Origin: Blautia sp. MSJ-19
GTDB taxonomy: Bacteria; Bacillota; Clostridia; Lachnospirales; Lachnospiraceae
Reading direction: 5' to 3'
NCBI RefSeq assembly: GCF_018918125.1
Contig: NZ_JAHLQA010000039.1
Coordinates: 1-64,000 of the forward strand
DNA length: 64,000 nt
In this document: piece by piece, positions 58,538 to 64,000 of the stretch
Position numbering within the stretch: the stretch's first letter is position 1
Layout: every line of letters begins with the position of its first letter
The notes under the pieces: generated by a model
Seen by the model: only the letters and a program-made list of their open reading frames with translations
Told to the model about the DNA's origin: nothing
The model's database searches: none
Program-made: the position numbers and the translations under genes

Positions 58538-60052
58538 ATGAAATTTACGGAAAAACTGAAAACAAAAAAGGCAGATAAGATAGAAAATCCGTCAAAAGAG
58601 ACAGAAAAGAAACCACTGAAACAGAAAATAAAGGATTCCATGAATAAGAAATATCTTAAAAATGGTTCCTACAGTGTTGTCATCAGTGCTGTTTTTGTAG
58701 TCATCGTTCTTGTGATCAATATGATCGTTGGTTCCCTTCCATCAAAATATACAGAAGTGGATGTCAGCGATCAGAAGTTGTACAGTATCGGGGATGATAC
58801 AAAGAAATTCCTGAAAGATCTGGACAAAGATGTAACGATCTATCAGGTTGTACAGAGTGGATCTGAAGATGAGACTATCAAAAAACTTCTGGAAAAATAC
58901 GATGAGGAATCGGATCATATCACCGTAGAGCAGAAGGACCCGGTCGTAAATCCGAAATTTACTTCTGAATATACGAGTGATGATGTTTCTGCAAACAGTC
59001 TGATCGTTGTATGTGGTGACAGAAGTAAAGTTGTAGATTATAACAGCATTTATGAATCTTCTATGGATTATAATACTTACAGTTACACTACCACAGGATT
59101 TGATGGAGAAGGTCAGATTGACAGTGCAATCTCTTATGTGACATCGGAAGATCTTCCTGTTCTTTATACACTGGACGGACATGGAGAGAAAGATCTGGAT
59201 TCCACAATCCAGGAGGATATCCAGAAGGCCAATATTGATATCCAGTCACTGAATCTGATTACAGAAGAGAGCGTACCGGATGATGCAGCGTGCCTGCTTA
59301 TCAATGCACCGACTTCTGATATTTCTGAATCAGAAAGAGATGCAATTATTGATTACCTTGAAAATGGTGGTAAAGCCCTGATTTTCTCTGATTATACAGA
59401 AGAATCTATGGATAATTTTGATGCAGTTCTTGCAAACTATGGCGTGGAAAGAACCGATGGCATCGTGATCGAAGGCGATACACAGCATTATGCACAGATG
59501 CCATATTATCTGGTACCGACTGTTAACAGCACAGATGCAATTTCTGATTTTGCATCCAAAGGCTATTATGTGCTGATGCCATATGCCCAGGGAATCAAAC
59601 AGTCAGACAGTGTGAGAGATACTGTTACGATCAACAGCCTTCTGACAACTTCTGACAGTGCATATTCCAAGGTAGACGTCAACAGTGGAAGTATTGAAAA
59701 GACTTCTGATGATATTGAGGGACCATTTGACCTTGGGGTGAGCATCACAGAAACCCTGGATGATGACAAAGAAACGCAGATTGTTTACTATTCAACTTCC
59801 AATCTGATGGACAGCCAGATCAACCAGATGGTATCCGGCGGAAATGAACAGATGATCATGAGCTCTCTGAACTGGATGTGCAGTAATGATGAGACTTCTA
59901 CGATTTCTGTTCCATCCAAGAACCTGCAGATTTCTTATCTGACCCTGACTGCTTATGATGTAAGTTTCTGGAAGATCATGGTAATGGGAATCGTTCCGGT
60001 AGTATTTCTTGTAATCGGATTTATGGTATGGCTGAAAAGGAGAAAGGCATAA
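58538..60052 (+). CDS. GldG-like ABC-associated protein
   Basis: A 504-residue protein with a basic cytoplasmic N-terminus (about 1-45), one membrane helix (about 50-72), a large extracellular domain and a second helix near the C-terminus (about 478-500). The extracellular part (VLYTLDGHGEKDLDSTIQEDI, INAPTSDISESERDAIIDYL) matches the ABC-associated GldG/DUF4350-type domain. I chose ATG 58538, which follows AAGGAGGTGG, rather than the longer frame from 58514. Part of the four-gene exporter operon; substrate unknown. Confidence 0.85.
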   Translation: MKFTEKLKTKKADKIENPSKETEKKPLKQKIKDSMNKKYLKNGSYSVVISAVFVVIVLVINMIVGSLPSKYTEVDVSDQKLYSIGDDTKKFLKDLDKDVTIYQVVQSGSEDETIKKLLEKYDEESDHITVEQKDPVVNPKFTSEYTSDDVSANSLIVVCGDRSKVVDYNSIYESSMDYNTYSYTTTGFDGEGQIDSAISYVTSEDLPVLYTLDGHGEKDLDSTIQEDIQKANIDIQSLNLITEESVPDDAACLLINAPTSDISESERDAIIDYLENGGKALIFSDYTEESMDNFDAVLANYGVERTDGIVIEGDTQHYAQMPYYLVPTVNSTDAISDFASKGYYVLMPYAQGIKQSDSVRDTVTINSLLTTSDSAYSKVDVNSGSIEKTSDDIEGPFDLGVSITETLDDDKETQIVYYSTSNLMDSQINQMVSGGNEQMIMSSLNWMCSNDETSTISVPSKNLQISYLTLTAYDVSFWKIMVMGIVPVVFLVIGFMVWLKRRKA

Positions 60053-61750
60053 ATGAAGAAAAAAACAGTCAAACTGGTTTCAGCAGTCGCTGTGCTGGGT
60101 GTGTTATGTGCTGCTTATGAAGGTGTCAACTTTTATGTCACCTCGCAGGAAGAAAAAGAAACGGAAGAGAGTGATACGAGTGTAGATCTGGTCAGTCTGG
60201 AAGCCGATGATATAACAGCCGTTTCTTTTACCGCAGACCAGGACAACGTGGAATTTGATAAAAAAGATGATACCTGGACGGAAAAATTGGATGCTGATTT
60301 TCCGGTGAATCAGGATACAGTTGACAGTGCAGTCAGGGGAGTTGCTTCCCTGACTGCGGATCAGGAGATTTCTGATGTGGAGGACTTGAGCGAATATGAT
60401 CTGGATACTCCGCAGAATACCATCACGCTGACAACAGCAGATGGAGATACGACTCTTGAAGTTGGGATGGAATCTTCAAACAGTCAGTATTATGTGAAAA
60501 CGGCAGATGATGATAAAAATGTTTATCTGGTATCCAGTACATCTATAGAGCCATTTATGGGAACTTTATATGATTTTGCGGAAAGTGGTACTTTTCCGGC
60601 TGTGACGACTGCTACGATCACAGATGTGAATGTAGAAAAAGAAGATGGATATGAACTTACACAGGATGCAGAGAATCTGTTCTGGAATGTGTCTGACGGC
60701 AGGACTACAGAGAAAGCAGATACGACAGCGGCAGGAAATGTGACTTCTGCGATTGGTTCTCTGGCATATGATAAATTTGTGGATTATAATTGTACCGATG
60801 ATTCTAAATATGGATTCGATGATCCGTATGCAGTGATTACTGTGAACTATACCGAAGAAGAAGCGGTGGAGAGCGATGAGGAGTCAGAGCAGTCCACAGA
60901 TGCTGACACAGAAGAAAGCACGACAGATGCTTCTGAGGAAAATGCAGAGGCAGATGAGAACGACAGTGAAACTGCAGATGAAGAGGCTGCAGATACTTCA
61001 GAAGCTGCAGATGCATCAGATGAAGACGACTCTGAGGATGAACAGGAAACACAGACTGTGGAGAAAACTCTTACGATCTATGTGGGAGATGAAACAGATG
61101 GTGACCGTTATGTCAAAGTAGATGACAGTAAAGAAGTGTATACGATTACTAACGATTCTCTGACAGAAATCCTTGACAGCACAATGTCTGATTTCTACAG
61201 CATGACAGTAAGCTATGTTTCTGTCAATGATCTGGACTCCCTGGAAATTCAGACAGCAGACGGAGACCATACTGTAAGTGTTGTAACGGAAACAGTGAAA
61301 GCTGAGGATGAAGAGTCAACAGAAGACACAGATACAGACAGCACAGATGAAAGTAGTGAAGATGCATCTGATGAAAACTCCACAGATACAGATTCCGCTG
61401 ACGAAAGTTCTTCTGATGACGAGGAAGAGACTACAACAACTTCTTACAAATTAGATGGTAATGATCTTGATGAATCTACATTCACGACCTTTTACAATAA
61501 ACTTGTCAACATGACTGCACAGGAACGCCTCACTGAAGAATATACACCGGAAGGTGATACGGCATATACCTTCATCTTCAAGGATACAAACGGAACCGAA
61601 ACAACTGTGAAGTATTATGAATATGATACGAACTTCTATGCAGCAGTTGTTGAGGATAAAGTTTATCTTGTAAATAAGATGAATGTGAAAGATCTGGATG
61701 AAGCTTATCAGAAGATGGTAAATCCGGATACGGAAGATGAGGCAAGTTGA
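60053..61750 (+). CDS. DUF4340 protein with two acidic Ser/Thr-rich insertions
   Basis: A 565-residue extracellular protein with one N-terminal membrane helix (about 7-26) and DUF4340-like repeats, as often found after GldG-like genes. Two long low-complexity insertions rich in Glu, Asp, Ser and Thr interrupt it at about 268-334 and 415-463. They lie at matching places in two similar domain copies, just before TLTIYVG and SYKLDG strands. The start codon follows the previous stop directly, with AGGAG inside the upstream gene. Function unknown; extracellular partner of the ABC system. Confidence 0.83.
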   Translation: MKKKTVKLVSAVAVLGVLCAAYEGVNFYVTSQEEKETEESDTSVDLVSLEADDITAVSFTADQDNVEFDKKDDTWTEKLDADFPVNQDTVDSAVRGVASLTADQEISDVEDLSEYDLDTPQNTITLTTADGDTTLEVGMESSNSQYYVKTADDDKNVYLVSSTSIEPFMGTLYDFAESGTFPAVTTATITDVNVEKEDGYELTQDAENLFWNVSDGRTTEKADTTAAGNVTSAIGSLAYDKFVDYNCTDDSKYGFDDPYAVITVNYTEEEAVESDEESEQSTDADTEESTTDASEENAEADENDSETADEEAADTSEAADASDEDDSEDEQETQTVEKTLTIYVGDETDGDRYVKVDDSKEVYTITNDSLTEILDSTMSDFYSMTVSYVSVNDLDSLEIQTADGDHTVSVVTETVKAEDEESTEDTDTDSTDESSEDASDENSTDTDSADESSSDDEEETTTTSYKLDGNDLDESTFTTFYNKLVNMTAQERLTEEYTPEGDTAYTFIFKDTNGTETTVKYYEYDTNFYAAVVEDKVYLVNKMNVKDLDEAYQKMVNPDTEDEAS

Positions 61751-61768
61751 AAATCTTAGGAGTGTATA

Positions 61769-61797
61769 TTGCAAAGTAAAAATGCATATGCTATAAT
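61769..61797 (+). promoter_or_regulatory. Promoter of the candidate small RNA
   Basis: -35 TTGCAA (61769-61774), 17-base spacer, perfect -10 TATAAT (61792-61797). It begins 19 bases after the DUF4340 stop. Confidence 0.8.
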
Positions 61798-61803
61798 GCC
61801 AGT

Positions 61804-61875
61804 AGGCAAAAAGTTGTAAAGTGTCCGTATGGACAGCAAAATCCCCACGAGCTGGAACCTCGTGGGGATTTTTAT
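61804..61875 (+). ncRNA. Candidate about 70-nt terminated transcript upstream of threonine aldolase
   Basis: From a start expected near 61804, a strong promoter runs into GTGTCC-GTAT-GGACAG (a small hairpin, 61821-61836) and then a perfect 14-bp terminator AAAATCCCCACGAG/CTCGTGGGGATTTT (61838-61851 with 61859-61872) with T run. No ORF fits. It could be a free sRNA or a leader for the gene that starts 83 bases after the terminator. I do not recognise a known riboswitch class. Confidence 0.55.
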
Positions 61876-61958
61876 TCCGTGCCGATCTAGGAGTGGCAAC
61901 AAATATATATTACTACAAAATGGACTAATGCACAATAAAAATAAGCGAGGAACCAGAG

Positions 61959-62984
61959 ATGTTATATTTTTTAAATGATTATTCCGAAGGTGCACATGAA
62001 AAAGTGCTTCAGCACCTGATCGATACCAATATGGAGCAGCTTCCGGGCTATGGAACCGACCATTACTGTGAAGAAGCAAAAGAAAAGATTAAGAAGGCAT
62101 GTGGCTGTGAGGACGCAGAAGTCTTTTTGCTGATCGGTGGCACGCAGACCAATCAGATTGTCATTGACACAATGTTACAGCCATATGAGGGTGTTGTAGC
62201 GGCTCAGACAGGGCATGTGAGTACGCATGAGGCCGGTGCGATTGAATTTACCGGACATAAAGTGCTGACACTTCCGGAAAAGAATGGAAAAATCTGTGCG
62301 GCAGACCTGAAGAATCTGGTTGAGACATTCTATGGGGATGAGAATCATGAACATATGGTATTTCCGGGAATGGTATATATCTCTCATCCGACAGAGTATG
62401 GAACTCTGTATACAAAAGAAGAACTGACAGCTCTCTCAGTCGTATGCAGAGAATATAAACTTCCTCTTTTCATGGACGGAGCAAGACTGATCTATGGCCT
62501 TGTCAGCAAAGAGACAGATGTAACATTGCAGGATATTGCAAAACTTTGTGATGTGTTTTATATCGGAGGAACCAAGGCTGGGGCACTGTGCGGTGAAGCT
62601 GTTGTATTTACAGGAGACAGTATGCCGAAACATTTTCTTACAAGAGTCAAACAACATGGCGCGCTCCTGGCAAAAGGCAGACTTGTAGGCGTGCAGTTTG
62701 ATGCTCTTTTTACAGATGATCTTTATCTGGAAGTTGGACGAAATGCGATTGAGACGGCAGCAGTTCTCAAGGAGGGACTTAAGGAAAAAGACTATCAGTT
62801 TTACATCGATTCCCCTACTAATCAGCAGTTTGTAGTCCTGGAGAACAGCCGTATGGAAGAGCTGAAAAAAGAGGTTCAGTTCAGCTTCTGGGAAAAAGCG
62901 GATGATACACATACCGTAGTCAGATTTGCAACAAGCTGGGCAACCAGAATGGAAGATGTGGAGAAACTTCTTTCACTGTTATAG
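61959..62984 (+). CDS. Threonine aldolase/beta-eliminating lyase family PLP enzyme
   Basis: A 341-residue fold-type I PLP enzyme, likely cleaving L-threonine or L-allo-threonine to glycine and acetaldehyde. The PLP lysine lies in YIGGTKAGALCGEAVVF (residues about 205-221), and LFMDGARLIYGL holds the cofactor-binding aspartate. The N-terminus FLNDYSEGAHEKVLQHLI is typical of this group. GAGG lies near the ATG. It is a single gene between a terminated RNA and the hydrolase promoter. Confidence 0.9.
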   Translation: MLYFLNDYSEGAHEKVLQHLIDTNMEQLPGYGTDHYCEEAKEKIKKACGCEDAEVFLLIGGTQTNQIVIDTMLQPYEGVVAAQTGHVSTHEAGAIEFTGHKVLTLPEKNGKICAADLKNLVETFYGDENHEHMVFPGMVYISHPTEYGTLYTKEELTALSVVCREYKLPLFMDGARLIYGLVSKETDVTLQDIAKLCDVFYIGGTKAGALCGEAVVFTGDSMPKHFLTRVKQHGALLAKGRLVGVQFDALFTDDLYLEVGRNAIETAAVLKEGLKEKDYQFYIDSPTNQQFVVLENSRMEELKKEVQFSFWEKADDTHTVVRFATSWATRMEDVEKLLSLL

Positions 62985-62985
62985 A

Positions 62986-63014
62986 TTGTAAAAACACTTT
63001 TTTTATCGTATAAT
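62986..63014 (+). promoter_or_regulatory. Promoter of the alpha/beta-hydrolase gene
   Basis: -35 TTGTAA (62986-62991), 17-base spacer, perfect -10 TATAAT (63009-63014). It begins right after the threonine aldolase stop. Confidence 0.8.
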
Positions 63015-63050
63015 AAAACTATTCAGGTGATGAAAAAAGGGAGGTAGAAC

Positions 63051-64000
63051 ATGAAGAAACACAGCAAACGTCTGCTGACTATAGCAGCACTGGTTACGAC
63101 AACAACTGCCACTATCCATATTATAAATAAAGTGATCGCAGCATCCGCCTGTCTGAAGGAAATGCTGGATACTGATGTGAGAAATTATTATCACTGGCGA
63201 TTTGGTGATATCTATTATACAAAAAAAGGCAAAGGCAGCCCGATCCTTCTGATCCATGACATGCTTCCGGGTGGATCCGGATTTGAATGGAGCCGTATTG
63301 AGGATGATCTTGCACTGGAACATACCGTGTATAACATTGATCTTCCTGGATGTGGACGTTCTGAGAAGCCAGGTATGACCTATACAAACTTTGTTTATGT
63401 ACAGGCAATCTGTGATTTCATCAAGAATGTGATCGGAGAGAAAACAGACGTGATCGTGAATGGCTATGCAGGTTCATTTGTTGTAATGGCATGCCATAAT
63501 GAAAAACAGCTTTTTAATAAGATCATGATGGTGAATCCGGTAAGTCTTTCCAGCCTGAAACAAATGCCTGGAAAGAAAGAAAAACTGCTTCGCAAATGCC
63601 TGGAAATTCCTGTATTTGGAACGTTGGTTTACCATATGGTCGTATCAAGAGATGCAATCAATAACGAATTCATCGAGAATTATGCATTCGATCCATTCCA
63701 TCCGGACAGAGATCTGCAGGATGCTTATTATGAAGCAGCACACAGAGGTGGATGCTATGCGAAGAATGTTTATGCAAACAAGGCTTCTAAGTACATGAAT
63801 ATTGACATTACCCGTGCACTCAAAGAGATTGATAACAGCCTTTATATTGTAGAAGGTGAAGCTGAGAACAACGGTGAGGCTATTATAGAAGCGTACCAGA
63901 ATGTAAATCCTTCTGTAGAAGCAGTAATACTTAAGGAAACTAAGCATTTTCCACATGTGGAAGTTCCGGAACAGTTTCTGGAGCAGGTTGGAATCTTCTT
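63051..64000 (+). CDS. Alpha/beta-hydrolase fold protein, nucleophile elbow altered (partial)
   Basis: The frame starts at ATG 63051 with GGGAGG just upstream and stays open to the window edge (316 codons); the end is missing. Residues about 8-28 form a membrane anchor or signal. The core reads PILLIHDMLPGGSG (oxyanion region), DLPGCGRSEKP, and the nucleophile elbow VNGYAGSFVVMA, where the usual serine of G-x-S-x-G is alanine. The catalytic histidine region ETKHFPHVEVP is kept. It therefore looks like an inactive or altered member of the family, if the sequence is correct. Function unknown. Confidence 0.82.
   Translation, partial: MKKHSKRLLTIAALVTTTTATIHIINKVIAASACLKEMLDTDVRNYYHWRFGDIYYTKKGKGSPILLIHDMLPGGSGFEWSRIEDDLALEHTVYNIDLPGCGRSEKPGMTYTNFVYVQAICDFIKNVIGEKTDVIVNGYAGSFVVMACHNEKQLFNKIMMVNPVSLSSLKQMPGKKEKLLRKCLEIPVFGTLVYHMVVSRDAINNEFIENYAFDPFHPDRDLQDAYYEAAHRGGCYAKNVYANKASKYMNIDITRALKEIDNSLYIVEGEAENNGEAIIEAYQNVNPSVEAVILKETKHFPHVEVPEQFLEQVGIF

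Overview
The window looks like a chromosomal segment of a Gram-positive gut Firmicute of the family Lachnospiraceae. The 16S 5' end at the left edge reads like a Blautia-type sequence (the B. obeum neighbourhood is my impression only; a database comparison would be needed). Supporting signs are the low-to-moderate GC, strong AGGAGG ribosome binding sites, many plant-glycan glycosidases, a GPH sugar transporter, a SAM-I riboswitch on metK and the Firmicute arrangement of genes around oriC.

The window spans the replication origin. oriC lies at about 48.4-48.9 kb, and gene direction flips exactly there: every gene to the left is on the minus strand and every gene to the right is on the plus strand, so all genes run with replication. 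Right of oriC is the classic run rpmH-rnpA-yidD-yidC-khpB(jag)-mnmE-mnmG-rsmG. It is followed by a Gld-like ABC exporter set (ATPase, permease, GldG-like protein, DUF4340 protein), a candidate small RNA, a threonine aldolase family enzyme and an alpha/beta-hydrolase cut by the window end. Left of oriC is dnaA-dnaN-yaaA(rlbA)-recF, then a large acidic TPR/AAA+-like protein and ksgA.

Further left are a DUF1002-like secreted protein, a candidate structured RNA, an S1-domain protein, a CBS/DRTGG inorganic pyrophosphatase, a flavin reductase, aroK, murA and riboswitch-controlled metK. Next comes a two-component system read together with a PLP decarboxylase and a guanylate-kinase-like gene, then holB-ricT-trmN-rsmI. 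That last run reproduces the Bacillus subtilis yaaO-to-yabC order with changes. gyrB-gyrA follow, separated from recF by about 19 kb, with a small membrane protein gene and a plsC-like acyltransferase downstream.

The left third (1-19 kb) is accessory in character. It holds a glycan-utilisation block (GH78-like rhamnosidase, GH2, a domain-swapped membrane-anchored GH3, a small membrane protein, a GPH transporter), a three-gene surface-polymer O-acylation block (lipoprotein SGNH, MBOAT, SGNH) with BspA-type leucine-rich repeats, a GH43 enzyme, an Agr-like GHKL kinase/LytTR regulator pair, a tRNA-Ser and the start of an rRNA operon with tandem promoters.

No CRISPR array, insertion sequence, prophage or integrase was seen. 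The most interesting items are the candidate pseudoknotted RNA at 39.75-39.85 kb, the short terminated transcript at 61.8 kb, the LRR/SGNH O-acylation block, the paired operator-like sites before the GH3 gene, and the TPR/AAA+ protein inside the dnaN-recF-ksgA operon. All functional statements are read from sequence and family knowledge; no searches were run.
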